Assembly (NCBI RefSeq): GCF_002420705.1
Contig: NZ_DIIM01000005.1
Coordinates: forward strand, 256,795 to 320,794
Direction: 5' to 3'
Origin: Sphingobacterium sp. UBA5670
Lineage (GTDB): Bacteria; Bacteroidota; Bacteroidia; Sphingobacteriales; Sphingobacteriaceae
DNA length: 64,000 nucleotides
The notes under the pieces are model-generated. The model was given only the letters and a program-made list of their open reading frames with translations. It did not search any database and was not told the DNA's origin. Positions 7,103 through 15,802 of the stretch are shown here, piece by piece. A program made the translations under genes and the position numbers. Each line of letters opens with the position of its first letter. Position 1 is the first letter of the stretch.

Positions 7103-9172
7103 ATGAAGTTGATCGTACGCATACTTGCCGCATGGTGTGTTTTATTTATTTATTCCGTGGATGTCATTGCGCAGAGCAAAGAGGATTGGAGCAGTGCATT
7201 GGATTCGGCGCGAGCCAAGGAGGATGGTAAGAAGGATTCCGTTATCCTGTCTGCGAAATATATTCGATATGCAACATTGGATATGTTAAAAAAAGCAACT
7301 TATACGCGTCAGATTGATACGTCACATCATAATTATCAATATTACAATCCGCAGAATTTACCCTGGAACCCCAGTGTGAATCTTGGCTCCTATGGTCTGG
7401 CTACGCGGGACCTATTGTTCCAGCCTAAAAAGACCATTGGCTTCCAGTCTGGTTTTACCGCATTGGAACGTTATTTATTGAATCCTGATTCGGTTCAATA
7501 TTTTAGAGCTCGGGCTAGGTACTCCGAATTGTCGGCAGTGGGTTTCTTCTTTAATGATCAGGTCTTTCGAGCAAGGGTGGCCCAGAATATCAATTCCCAA
7601 TGGAATATGAATGTCGATTTCCATTCGACCAAAACAGATGGCTATTATTTAAATCAGAATTATTCAGACTTAAAAGCTTCGATAGCTTCCTGGTATGAAT
7701 CAAAAAATAATCGGTATAACCTTTTGATCAACGCCGTTTTTAATCGCTTGGATGCGATGGAGAATGGTTCAATCGTTGAAAATCTACCATTTGCCCCCGA
7801 AAATAGACAGGCCCCAAATCGTTTTATTACTAAGTTTCAGGATGCTACTAATACGCAAATCCCTCGATCTAAATGGTGGGATAATTCATTTTTCTTAAGA
7901 CAGTCACTTTATTTGGGACGATTGGATACGATCGATAAAGGGAAACCAACGATGGAGATCCGTCCAACGAATAGTATGGCTCATAACACACGTTTTCGGA
8001 GACAGACTTATAATTTCTTCAAAAACATGGATGACGGGAATGCCGTATTGCCATACAATAATAAGGCTTTAGCGTTGAATAATGATAAGACCTTGATTAC
8101 AAATGTTTCCAATGAATTTGAATATAACTTTTTTCTCCGAGGGAAGTCGGTATTTAAGAACGAAGCAAAGTTGAATGTAGCCTTCCAGCACGATATGAAC
8201 TGGGTAGAGCAAAATCAATTGGATTCAAATCGATATTATAATAATCCTACGGCCTATCCGCAGCCACTTAAAAAGCTGCCGGATAGCACGACATTTGATC
8301 GTTTTTATCAAAATGGTATCCTGAAAGGTGAATTGGGGTATAAGTTCTCAGATCGTCTTGATTTCAGTTTAAAAGCCAATCAAATTGTATTTGGTCATAA
8401 CTTTGGTGATTTCCTATATGATGCTAAAGTGGATATCGCTATGGGTGATAAAATCGGAAAAGTTACGCTATCAGCATATTCACAGAATAAATCTCCGGAG
8501 ATGGTTTTTGAGAATTTAAATTATACCTATGGAAAATGGAGTGATTTGGATCTTAAGAAAACGAAAATTCAGAATCTGGGTTTTCAATATGCCAATCCGA
8601 TGCTTGGTTTTCACGGTAAGGTCGAATATTTTCTGATGAATAATTATACCTACTTCGAAGAGTTGTCCAATCCACAAAACGATCCTAAAAAAGATAAGTG
8701 GATTACTCCGACACAATTGGATAAGGCTAATTTGTTGAAAGTAAGTGTCGGCCAAAAATTTAAATTAAACCATTTTACGTTAGATAATCTTGTCGTTTAC
8801 CAAAAGACCGATCAACAGGATGCATTGGCAGTTCCGGAGCTATATACTTGGAATAGTTTGTATTATAGTAATCTTTTCTACAAAGTTATTGACTATAGCA
8901 TTGGTCTGGATGCGAAGTTCAATACACCTTACGCGAATCCGAATTATTCGGTTGGTACAGGGCAATTTTACAATGCATACAAACAGATTGAGTTTTCGAC
9001 CTATCCAATCATGGATTTGTGGATTACAGCAAACATACAACGTGTAAATATGTTTTTGAGCTATAATTTTTTAAACCAGAACTTCTACCCGCATGGATAC
9101 TACACGGTTCGGCGTTATCCGATGAATACCGCCAACTTTAGATTTGGTATTTCGTGGAAGTTCTATGATTAA
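7103..9172 (+). CDS. Putative outer-membrane porin (Porin_10-like)
   Basis: A 689-aa protein with a signal peptide (about residues 1-23, ending VIAQS) followed by a long, aromatic-rich, beta-barrel-like sequence with many alternating hydrophobic strands, ending in a typical outer-membrane C terminus (RFGISWKFYD, near-terminal Phe). It resembles the putative porin family described in Bacteroidota (Porin_10). Transport specificity is unknown. It stands alone between punA and a tRNA cluster. Confidence 0.85.
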   Translation: MKLIVRILAAWCVLFIYSVDVIAQSKEDWSSALDSARAKEDGKKDSVILSAKYIRYATLDMLKKATYTRQIDTSHHNYQYYNPQNLPWNPSVNLGSYGLATRDLLFQPKKTIGFQSGFTALERYLLNPDSVQYFRARARYSELSAVGFFFNDQVFRARVAQNINSQWNMNVDFHSTKTDGYYLNQNYSDLKASIASWYESKNNRYNLLINAVFNRLDAMENGSIVENLPFAPENRQAPNRFITKFQDATNTQIPRSKWWDNSFFLRQSLYLGRLDTIDKGKPTMEIRPTNSMAHNTRFRRQTYNFFKNMDDGNAVLPYNNKALALNNDKTLITNVSNEFEYNFFLRGKSVFKNEAKLNVAFQHDMNWVEQNQLDSNRYYNNPTAYPQPLKKLPDSTTFDRFYQNGILKGELGYKFSDRLDFSLKANQIVFGHNFGDFLYDAKVDIAMGDKIGKVTLSAYSQNKSPEMVFENLNYTYGKWSDLDLKKTKIQNLGFQYANPMLGFHGKVEYFLMNNYTYFEELSNPQNDPKKDKWITPTQLDKANLLKVSVGQKFKLNHFTLDNLVVYQKTDQQDALAVPELYTWNSLYYSNLFYKVIDYSIGLDAKFNTPYANPNYSVGTGQFYNAYKQIEFSTYPIMDLWITANIQRVNMFLSYNFLNQNFYPHGYYTVRRYPMNTANFRFGISWKFYD

Positions 9173-9234
9173 AAATTATTTCGGTGTTTCTTAGCTTGTT
9201 GTGATTGTTAGGGCATAAAATCTTATAAAATAAT

Positions 9235-9264
9235 TTTGAGAATAGAATTTTTAAGCTATATTTG
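9235..9264 (+). promoter_or_regulatory. Promoter of the tRNA-Val cluster
   Basis: TTTG at 9235-9238 and TATATTTG at 9257-9264, 18 nt apart, match the Bacteroidota housekeeping promoter. The transcript would begin near 9270, about 33 nt before the first tRNA. Confidence 0.65.
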
Positions 9265-9302
9265 CACACGCAATTAGGGAACGGCGTTCTTTAAAAAAGT
9301 AT

Positions 9303-9377
9303 GGAGGCTTAGCTCAGCTGGTTCAGAGCATCTGCCTTACAAGCAGAGGGTCACAGGTTCGAATCCTGTAGCCTCCA
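9303..9377 (+). tRNA. tRNA-Val (anticodon TAC), copy 1
   Basis: A cloverleaf with acceptor GGAGGCT/AGCCTCC, anticodon loop CTTACAA (anticodon TAC), T arm ACAGGTTCGAATCCTGT and discriminator A. CCA is encoded at 9378-9380. It is identical to copy 3. Confidence 0.97.
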
Positions 9378-9389
9378 CCATACAAAGTC

Positions 9390-9464
9390 GGAGAATTAGC
9401 TCAGCTGGTTCAGAGCATCTGCCTTACAAGCAGAGGGTCACTGGTTCGAATCCAGTATTCTCCA
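9390..9464 (+). tRNA. tRNA-Val (anticodon TAC), variant copy 2
   Basis: It has the same D and anticodon arms as its neighbours, but the acceptor is GGAGAAT/ATTCTCC and the T arm is ACTGGTTCGAATCCAGT, both with compensatory changes. CCA is encoded at 9465-9467. The T stem matches that of the GAC tRNA-Val downstream. Confidence 0.97.
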
Positions 9465-9476
9465 CCAATCCAAAAC

Positions 9477-9551
9477 GGAGGCTTAGCTCAGCTGGTTCAG
9501 AGCATCTGCCTTACAAGCAGAGGGTCACAGGTTCGAATCCTGTAGCCTCCA
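9477..9551 (+). tRNA. tRNA-Val (anticodon TAC), copy 3
   Basis: Its sequence is identical to copy 1 over the mature tRNA, but no CCA is encoded (it is followed by CAAAG). It is directly followed by a terminator-like hairpin. Confidence 0.97.
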
Positions 9552-9553
9552 CA

Positions 9554-9580
9554 AAGCATCATCAAATGGTGCTTTTTTTT
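9554..9580 (+). terminator. Intrinsic terminator between tRNA copies 3 and 4
   Basis: AAGCATCAT / ATGGTGCTT stem (one G-T pair) with a CAA loop, followed by a run of T to 9580. It ends only 5 nt before the next mature tRNA, so it would reduce or uncouple expression of the fourth tRNA. Confidence 0.7.
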
Positions 9581-9585
9581 CGTTA

Positions 9586-9660
9586 GGGGGTTTAGCTCAG
9601 CTGGTTTAGAGCACTACCTCGACAAGGTAGGGGTCACTGGTTCGAACCCAGTAATCCCCA
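9586..9660 (+). tRNA. tRNA-Val (anticodon GAC) with C33
   Basis: Acceptor GGGGGTT/AATCCCC (one G-T pair), anticodon stem CTACC/GGTAG and loop TCGACAA, giving anticodon GAC at 9621-9623 and discriminator A. Position 33 (base 9620) is C instead of the almost universal T. No encoded CCA. Confidence 0.93.
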
Positions 9661-9665
9661 CAATA

Positions 9666-9697
9666 AAAAAAGCGTTCATTACGAACGCTTTTTTTTA
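9666..9697 (+). terminator. Intrinsic terminator of the tRNA cluster
   Basis: AAAGCGTTC-ATTAC-GAACGCTTT hairpin followed by a T-run, directly after the last tRNA. Confidence 0.85.
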
Positions 9698-9776
9698 TGT
9701 ATTGAACTTGCCGAAAAAATAGAACTCCCCGATCAGCTGTCCAATCTGGGCAGGGAATCCCTATATTTGTTTTTTT

Positions 9777-10958
9777 TTATTTCCGTTTCTTGCCTAATTT
9801 AATACCATAGCCTGTTGTCCACTCGATAAAATCGGCTTTACCACCGTGAGCTTTAATAGAGACACCGGCAAAGAAATCTTTGTAAACTTTATAACGTACG
9901 CCTGCTCTTAAGTATACGGGCATGCTCTCGCCATTAAATTTGTTGCGGTGCAGGTAGACGCCCACATTTCCGTTGATATACAACCTGGAGTTTAAGACAT
10001 GATCAATGTAGAATGCCGGGCCGTAGGAAAATAAGGCGGAAAATTTGCCTGCTTTATCGCCTGCAACCTTTTCATCATTTCCACTGGCTGAATAAAATGC
10101 ATCAAACCCGGCGCCAAGTCGCCATTTGTAGCCCAAATGTCTGCTATAGTATGCGCCCAAAGTCGATTTGAAATATTGGCTATCATGTTCCCGGTCAATC
10201 TGTTTGAAACCAAAGGCGTAATTAAAATGAAGCTCCTCTGTTTTCTCCATTTTAGGGATACTACTTTTTCTATAATCAAAAGGCCTATTTGTTGGTGTAT
10301 AAGAAACGGATAAACTCAAAGGAACAAGGTTTATCCCTGTGTTGGGTAATGCTAACGCTCCATTGCTGAAATGGTGAAAAGCTGCGCCTGCACCGACCTG
10401 GAAATGCTTGTTTAACCGGTAGTTGGCCTGAAGTCCAAAATCAATAAAAACATTGTTTTTGCTACCTATCAGTAAGTTGAAAGGATTGTCTTCTTCGTTA
10501 TAGGGATTGAATCTACCGGAAAGACCAAGTGCAATCCGATAGTTGAAATTCCATCTTGAATTTACTTTCGGCCTAATAGGAATGGCGACAAAGCCATAGG
10601 CTGCAAACGGTCGCCCGAGGTGCTCCTGGCCAAAAGTGCTGCTGTAGATTCCGATACCATATATGGGGTAGTTGTATAGCTCATGATAAATGCTCTTGAC
10701 AGAGTCCTGAAACTGCGTTTGGAAACCAACACGGAAATTAAGCCCGCTATAATATGAATCTGCGAGGGTTTCTTTGGAGCGTTCATTGAATTTGAGTTCG
10801 CCTCCGCTTTCATGTTCAAGCTGAAATATAAGTCTCGTCTTGGCAGGGGGGCGGCTTTGTAAAGTGTCTTTCGGATTTTCTATTCGGGGTGTGACCTGTG
10901 CAATGGTACGAAAGGAGAGTAGTGCCAGAGTCACAAAAGCAAGTATTCTTGATCTCAT
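9777..10958 (-). CDS. Acyloxyacyl hydrolase / lipid A 3-O-deacylase-like (PagL family)
   Basis: A 393-aa outer-membrane beta-barrel protein with a signal peptide (MRSRILAFVTLALLSFRTIAQ). The core HHFSNGALALPNTGIN carries the His-x-Ser-Asn type motif of PagL-like lipid A 3-O-deacylases, and the rest alternates as barrel strands. It would remove an acyl chain from lipid A in the outer membrane. It is longer than PagL (about 150 aa in the mature enzyme), as are other Bacteroidota acyloxyacyl hydrolase family members. It is convergent with the tRNA cluster, with its own promoter at 10992-11022. Confidence 0.8.
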   Translation of the reverse strand: MRSRILAFVTLALLSFRTIAQVTPRIENPKDTLQSRPPAKTRLIFQLEHESGGELKFNERSKETLADSYYSGLNFRVGFQTQFQDSVKSIYHELYNYPIYGIGIYSSTFGQEHLGRPFAAYGFVAIPIRPKVNSRWNFNYRIALGLSGRFNPYNEEDNPFNLLIGSKNNVFIDFGLQANYRLNKHFQVGAGAAFHHFSNGALALPNTGINLVPLSLSVSYTPTNRPFDYRKSSIPKMEKTEELHFNYAFGFKQIDREHDSQYFKSTLGAYYSRHLGYKWRLGAGFDAFYSASGNDEKVAGDKAGKFSALFSYGPAFYIDHVLNSRLYINGNVGVYLHRNKFNGESMPVYLRAGVRYKVYKDFFAGVSIKAHGGKADFIEWTTGYGIKLGKKRK

Positions 10959-10991
10959 GAAATAAAACGTTAGCGTTTTTTAAAATTTTTG

Positions 10992-11022
10992 CAAAAATAA
11001 GAATGATATATCATTGTAACAA
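10992..11022 (-). promoter_or_regulatory. Promoter of the PagL-like gene
   Basis: On the minus strand, ATTG (11019-11022) and TATTTTTG (10992-10999) are 19 nt apart, close to the TTTG/TAnnTTTG pattern, with the start codon about 35 nt downstream. A 14-bp palindrome (AATGATATATCATT, 11002-11015) sits in the spacer. Confidence 0.5.
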
Positions 11023-11165
11023 TAGTATTTAAACAGTAGGGAAATCTATTATAAAAAAATGCCATTTTTCAGCTGCATAGCGTCAGCCGGTAGCAAGCGT
11101 GTTGGCAGCACTTAAGCATCACGATGTCAAATGGGTAAATAATTGTTGTTTATGTCTTTATTGTA

Positions 11166-11196
11166 TTGCATATAAAAAGCAATTTATCTATGTTTG
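11166..11196 (+). promoter_or_regulatory. Promoter of the M16 peptidase gene
   Basis: TATGTTTG at 11189-11196 matches the -7 consensus, with a TTG at 11166-11168 about 20 nt upstream. The start codon is at 11218. Confidence 0.5.
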
Positions 11197-11217
11197 AGGT
11201 GAAAAGAAAAAGGAAAC

Positions 11218-14163
11218 ATGATTAAAAACCTATTTAAAATTACTGCTGTTACGTTTGCACTAACAACAGCAGGGGGTGCTTTGTTTGCTCAGAACACCAA
11301 ATTTGATTGGAAAGAAGCATCTGAAGGTGGGTACACCTACAAGTACGTAACCAATGACCCTACTCATTCGCGGTTTTATAAGCTAAAGAATGGCTTAACT
11401 GTGATTTTGAGCCCGACCAAAAAAGAACCACGTATCCAAACGTACATTGCAACTAAAGCGGGGAGTAAGACCGATCCGAAAGATCACACCGGTTTGGCCC
11501 ATTATCTGGAGCATATGCTGTTCAAAGGAACCGATAAATTTGGATCTAAAGACTGGGCAAAGGAAAAGCCGTTGTTGGACCAGATTGATGCGCTTTATGA
11601 AAAATATAATGGTACAACCGATGAAGCACAACGGAAAGCAATCTACAAGGAGATTGACAAGGTGTCTGGGGAAGCGGCCAACTATGCTATTGCCAATGAA
11701 TACGATAAATTGATGGCATCCATGGGGGCTGAGGGTACCAATGCTTTCACTTCGTTTGAGCAGACTGTATATCAGGAACAAATTCCGAGCAATGTGATGG
11801 ATAAGTATCTTGCTGTACAGGCTGAACGGTTTAGATATCCGGTATTGCGCCTATTTCATACGGAGCTTGAAGCTGTTTATGAAGAGAAAAATATCAGCTT
11901 GGATAAAGATAATCGTAAGGCCGTGGAATCGATGTTTTCAGCAGCTTTTCCCAATAACAATTACGGAAAACAGACGACTATTGGTACGGTAGAACACCTC
12001 AAAAACCCGTCGTTAAAAGCGATTCGTGAGTATTTCCACACGTATTATGTTCCTAATAATATGGGGGTTATTATGTCAGGTGATTTTGATCCTACCGAAG
12101 TCGTGAAAAAAGTGGATAAGAGTTTTGCTTTTATGCAAGCGAAGGAGGTTCCGGCTTATACTTTCGATGCGGAGAAACCAATTTTGACACCTGTTGTCCG
12201 TGAGGTAAAAGGTCCTGATGCTGAATTTATGCTGATGGGATTCCGTTTTCCGGGAGCTGCAACGAAGGATGCCCGTATGCTCAATTTGATGAGTCAGATT
12301 TTGACCAATGGATCAGCGGGTTTGATTGATTTGGATTTGGTGAAAAACCAAAAATTGCTGGGAGCAGGAGCATTCCCTTATGTATTGAAAGATTATTCTT
12401 TGCTCTTGTTGCAAGGTAACCCTGGTCAGGGACAGAGCTTGGAAGAAGTGCAGCAATTGTTGTTACAGGAACTTGCAAAACTGAGAAAGGGGGAGTTTTC
12501 GGATGATTTGATCACGGCCATTGTGAATAATGCCAAGAAAGACGAAATCAAGCAAAATGAAAGCTATGGTGACCGTGCTGAATCATTGATGGATGCCTTT
12601 ACGTCCGGTCAGGATTGGGCGTCTGTGGTGGGTTATTCGGATGAGTTGAACAGGATCACCAAACAAGATGTTGTGGATTTCGCTAACAAATATCTGAATG
12701 ACAATAACTATGTTGTAGTGTATAAACGTAAGGGGGTTGATAATAATATTGTTAAAGTTGTTAAACCTGAGATTACGCCTGTAACGGTCAATCGTGATGA
12801 CCAGTCTGATTTCTTGAAGAGGGTGGAAGCAATGCCTGAGGATAAAATTCAGCCAGTATGGGTTGATTACAATAAAGATATTCAGAAAGCTGCTGCGAAT
12901 GGTCTACCTGTGCTTGCTGTAAAGAATTCGGATAATGAGCTATTCTCGCTGTCATATCGTTTTGATGTTGGAAAATGGAGCAATAAATTACTTTCTTTAG
13001 CTGCGGGTTATCTTGAATTTTTAGGTACAAAAGACAAGTCCAGCGAGCAATTTAGCAAGGATTTTTATCAATTAGCTTCTGATTTTTCGGTGTCTGCAGG
13101 AAATGAAGAAACCATGGTATCGATTTCGGGTTTGAATTCAAATTTCACAGCTACGCAGAACTTGATACAAGACTTGTTGCGTAATTGCGTGGTGGATCAG
13201 GAAGCTTTCAAAATGTATATTGCCCGTCTCAAAAAGGCACGGGCAAATGCGAAAGAAAACAAAGCGGCTATCATGGAGGGTTTAAAGTCTTACGCGAAAT
13301 ATGGTCCTAAAAACCCGTTTAACAATGTGTTCACGGATGCGGAACTCGATGCGTTAAAAGCTGAGGATCTGGTGAAGGCATTGCATGATTTGGCTAATAT
13401 GAAACATACAATGCTTTATTTCGGCCCATTAACTGCTACGGAATTTGTAGCAAAAGCGAAGCCTTTAAAAGAAGGTACTGGAGCGTACGTCGATGCGAAA
13501 AAAGGGGTAGTATTTGCAGAGTTGCCAACCAGCAAGAACCAAGTTCTTTTTGCTAATTTCGATATGAAGCAAGCTGAAGTGTTTTGGTATAGAAGTTCAG
13601 GTGTATACAGCAACGCGCTGACACCGACAGTTTCTCTGTTTAACAATTACTTTGGCGGCGGCATGGGAAGTATTGTTTTTCAAACTATCCGTGAATCGAA
13701 AGCATTGGCTTATTCAACGTATGCGTATTACGGACAGCCCTACAAAAAGGAAAATCATTATACGGTAGGAGCTTACGTCGGAACACAAGCTGATAAATTT
13801 AACGATGCGATCAAAGGGATGAATGAGTTGTTGGATGTGTTGCCAGAAAGTGCAAAAGGTCTAGATATTGCAAAAGTAAGTCTGGGAAAATCAATTGCCA
13901 GTGAGCGCGTATTGAATGCTTCTATTTTGGGGAGTTATTTGGCGGCACAACGTTTAGGAAATGCGACTGATATCCGTAAAGTTATCTACGAGCAGGCACC
14001 AAAATTAACGTATGGCGATCTAAATGCTTTTCACAAGAAAGAGATGAGTCAAAAGCCATACGTTTACTGTATTGTAGCAAAGGAAGAAAGTATTAAACCG
14101 GAAGATCTGGCAAAATTAGGTGAGGTGAAAAAACTGGACCTAAAAGAAATCTTTGGCTATTAG
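11218..14163 (+). CDS. M16 family zinc metallopeptidase (two-repeat, secreted)
   Basis: A 981-aa protein with a signal peptide (to about ALFAQ, residue 25). The inverted zinc motif HxxEH is His95-Tyr-Leu-Glu98-His99 in GLAHYLEHMLFKGT, and the third ligand probably lies in ELEAVYEEKN near residue 222. The second half (from about residue 550) is the inactive M16 repeat typical of pitrilysin/insulinase relatives. Most likely a periplasmic peptidase that degrades peptides inside a clamshell chamber. Monocistronic, followed by an intrinsic terminator. Confidence 0.93.
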   Translation: MIKNLFKITAVTFALTTAGGALFAQNTKFDWKEASEGGYTYKYVTNDPTHSRFYKLKNGLTVILSPTKKEPRIQTYIATKAGSKTDPKDHTGLAHYLEHMLFKGTDKFGSKDWAKEKPLLDQIDALYEKYNGTTDEAQRKAIYKEIDKVSGEAANYAIANEYDKLMASMGAEGTNAFTSFEQTVYQEQIPSNVMDKYLAVQAERFRYPVLRLFHTELEAVYEEKNISLDKDNRKAVESMFSAAFPNNNYGKQTTIGTVEHLKNPSLKAIREYFHTYYVPNNMGVIMSGDFDPTEVVKKVDKSFAFMQAKEVPAYTFDAEKPILTPVVREVKGPDAEFMLMGFRFPGAATKDARMLNLMSQILTNGSAGLIDLDLVKNQKLLGAGAFPYVLKDYSLLLLQGNPGQGQSLEEVQQLLLQELAKLRKGEFSDDLITAIVNNAKKDEIKQNESYGDRAESLMDAFTSGQDWASVVGYSDELNRITKQDVVDFANKYLNDNNYVVVYKRKGVDNNIVKVVKPEITPVTVNRDDQSDFLKRVEAMPEDKIQPVWVDYNKDIQKAAANGLPVLAVKNSDNELFSLSYRFDVGKWSNKLLSLAAGYLEFLGTKDKSSEQFSKDFYQLASDFSVSAGNEETMVSISGLNSNFTATQNLIQDLLRNCVVDQEAFKMYIARLKKARANAKENKAAIMEGLKSYAKYGPKNPFNNVFTDAELDALKAEDLVKALHDLANMKHTMLYFGPLTATEFVAKAKPLKEGTGAYVDAKKGVVFAELPTSKNQVLFANFDMKQAEVFWYRSSGVYSNALTPTVSLFNNYFGGGMGSIVFQTIRESKALAYSTYAYYGQPYKKENHYTVGAYVGTQADKFNDAIKGMNELLDVLPESAKGLDIAKVSLGKSIASERVLNASILGSYLAAQRLGNATDIRKVIYEQAPKLTYGDLNAFHKKEMSQKPYVYCIVAKEESIKPEDLAKLGEVKKLDLKEIFGY

Positions 14164-14199
14164 TCTTGAAGTATTAGTTTTGCATTTAGCCATTTTAGC

Positions 14200-14231
14200 G
14201 AAGCCTTCAGTGTTCACTGGAGGCTTCTTTT
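14200..14231 (+). terminator. Intrinsic terminator after the M16 peptidase
   Basis: GAAGCCTTCAGTG-TT-CACTGGAGGCTTC stem followed by TTTT. It may also serve the convergent reductase gene. Confidence 0.75.
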
Positions 14232-14254
14232 CATATGGGGATGTTGAATAGCTC

Positions 14255-14776
14255 TTAAAATCGAAGAATCTCTTCAATCTGCTCGTTGATGAATTGCAGG
14301 GTGTCTTCTTTGAACAGTTGGCCTTCGGCATCTAATTCGTTCTGTACATTGGGCAAAAAGATTTTGAGTGGAAGAACGTGCATTCTTAAATAGTGGCATA
14401 TGCCAGTCAGGTGATCGATACCGCGGAGGTTGCCATAACGTCCTGAAGATAGTCCGACCAATGCAACTTTCTTGTGGTAAAAACTAATTGGAAATGTGCA
14501 GCAATCGATAAAAAGTTTAAGTGCTCCCGGTATGCTTCCATTATATTCGGGTGCGATGAAAATAAACAGTTCAGCTTTACTGACCTTCTCTTGGATAGGT
14601 TCAAATGCGGGACTTCTTTTTCCGTAAAGATCTGTCTCTAAAATGTTTGCTGGTAGATCTTCCAAAGAAAAGATGTCGCTTTCAATTGACTTACGATCAA
14701 GTAATTGCTGGTAGCATTTTGCTATTTTTAACGTCTTACTATGGGGACGGTTTGTTCCGGATATTATTAAAATCAT
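14255..14776 (-). CDS. NADPH-dependent FMN reductase family protein
   Basis: A 174-aa flavodoxin-like protein. The start is placed at the ATG whose product begins MILIISGTNRPHSKT, because this is the conserved FMN phosphate loop; an upstream start would add 32 residues with no family resemblance. APEYNGSIPGALKLFID is the second family motif and LSSGRYGN the third. The family uses NADPH to reduce FMN, quinones or azo compounds; the natural substrate here is unknown. Cytoplasmic. Convergent with the M16 gene and divergent from parA. Confidence 0.88.
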   Translation of the reverse strand: MILIISGTNRPHSKTLKIAKCYQQLLDRKSIESDIFSLEDLPANILETDLYGKRSPAFEPIQEKVSKAELFIFIAPEYNGSIPGALKLFIDCCTFPISFYHKKVALVGLSSGRYGNLRGIDHLTGICHYLRMHVLPLKIFLPNVQNELDAEGQLFKEDTLQFINEQIEEILRF

Positions 14777-15003
14777 TGTGTTGTTGATACTTATAAAAAG
14801 CGCAGTTTCAAAGTGGATACATATCTTGATTTTTTGTATCTTAGCATCCTGAGGATATGTGCTTTCGATCAATCAAAAGTACGAAATATGCTGAACTTGT
14901 TCTGTTAATTTGAATTGCGGATAAAGATTTTGGCAAATTGATCTTCAAAAAAGTGAAATGTAGGATTAAATCACATTTTAATTAAGAAAGGTTTTCATTC
15001 AAG

Positions 15004-15801
15004 ATGGGAAAAGTAATCGCAATCGCAAATCAAAAGGGTGGGGTCGGAAAAACCACAACGTCAATTAATTTGGCGGCTAGTTTGGCGGTTTTAGAATATA
15101 AAACATTGTTGGTCGATGCGGATCCTCAAGCAAACTCTACTTCTGGGATTGGCTTTGACCCTCGTACAATCAGCGCAAGTGTATATGAGTGTTTAGTGAA
15201 TGATCTGGATCCCCGTGAGGCTATCCAGTCGACAGAAACACCAAATTTAGATCTTTTACCTGCTCATATCGACTTGGTGGGGGCAGAAATAGAGATGATC
15301 AATATGCATGAAAGGGAGTACAAGATGAAAAAAATCTTGGATCAGGTGAAGCAGGAATATGATTTTATTATCATTGATTGTTCTCCTTCCTTAGGCTTAA
15401 TTACAATCAATGCGCTGTCTGCTTCAGATTCTGTCATCATTCCAGTACAGTGTGAATACTTTGCTCTTGAAGGACTTGGTAAGTTATTGAACACAATTAA
15501 AATCGTTCAGAACCGTTTAAATACTAGTTTGGAGATCGAAGGGATTTTGTTGACTATGTACGATGTTCGTTTGAGGCTATCAAATCAGGTGGTTGAGGAA
15601 GTGAAGACGCATTTCACAGATTTAGTTTTTGATACGATTATTCAGCGAAATACCCGTTTGAGCGAAGCCCCAAGCTTTGGAATTTCTGTTATCATGCATG
15701 ATGCTTCCTGTAAAGGAGCAATCAATTATTTGAATTTGGCGCGTGAGATCCTGCAGAAAAATGGGCATCTTAATGAAATGAATAAAACAGTAACCGCATA
15801 A
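15004..15801 (+). CDS. parA: Chromosome partitioning ATPase ParA (Soj)
   Basis: A 265-aa deviant Walker-A ATPase. KGGVGKTTT at residues 11-19 has the ParA-type signature lysine; the switch/Walker B regions appear as LLVDADPQANST and FIIIDCSPSLGL. It drives segregation of the chromosome origin together with ParB. parB begins one base after the parA stop codon, so the pair is translated together. The run parA-parB-DUF5683-dapB-lepB is the conserved Bacteroidota order. Confidence 0.97.
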   Translation: MGKVIAIANQKGGVGKTTTSINLAASLAVLEYKTLLVDADPQANSTSGIGFDPRTISASVYECLVNDLDPREAIQSTETPNLDLLPAHIDLVGAEIEMINMHEREYKMKKILDQVKQEYDFIIIDCSPSLGLITINALSASDSVIIPVQCEYFALEGLGKLLNTIKIVQNRLNTSLEIEGILLTMYDVRLRLSNQVVEEVKTHFTDLVFDTIIQRNTRLSEAPSFGISVIMHDASCKGAINYLNLAREILQKNGHLNEMNKTVTA

Positions 15802-15802
15802 T

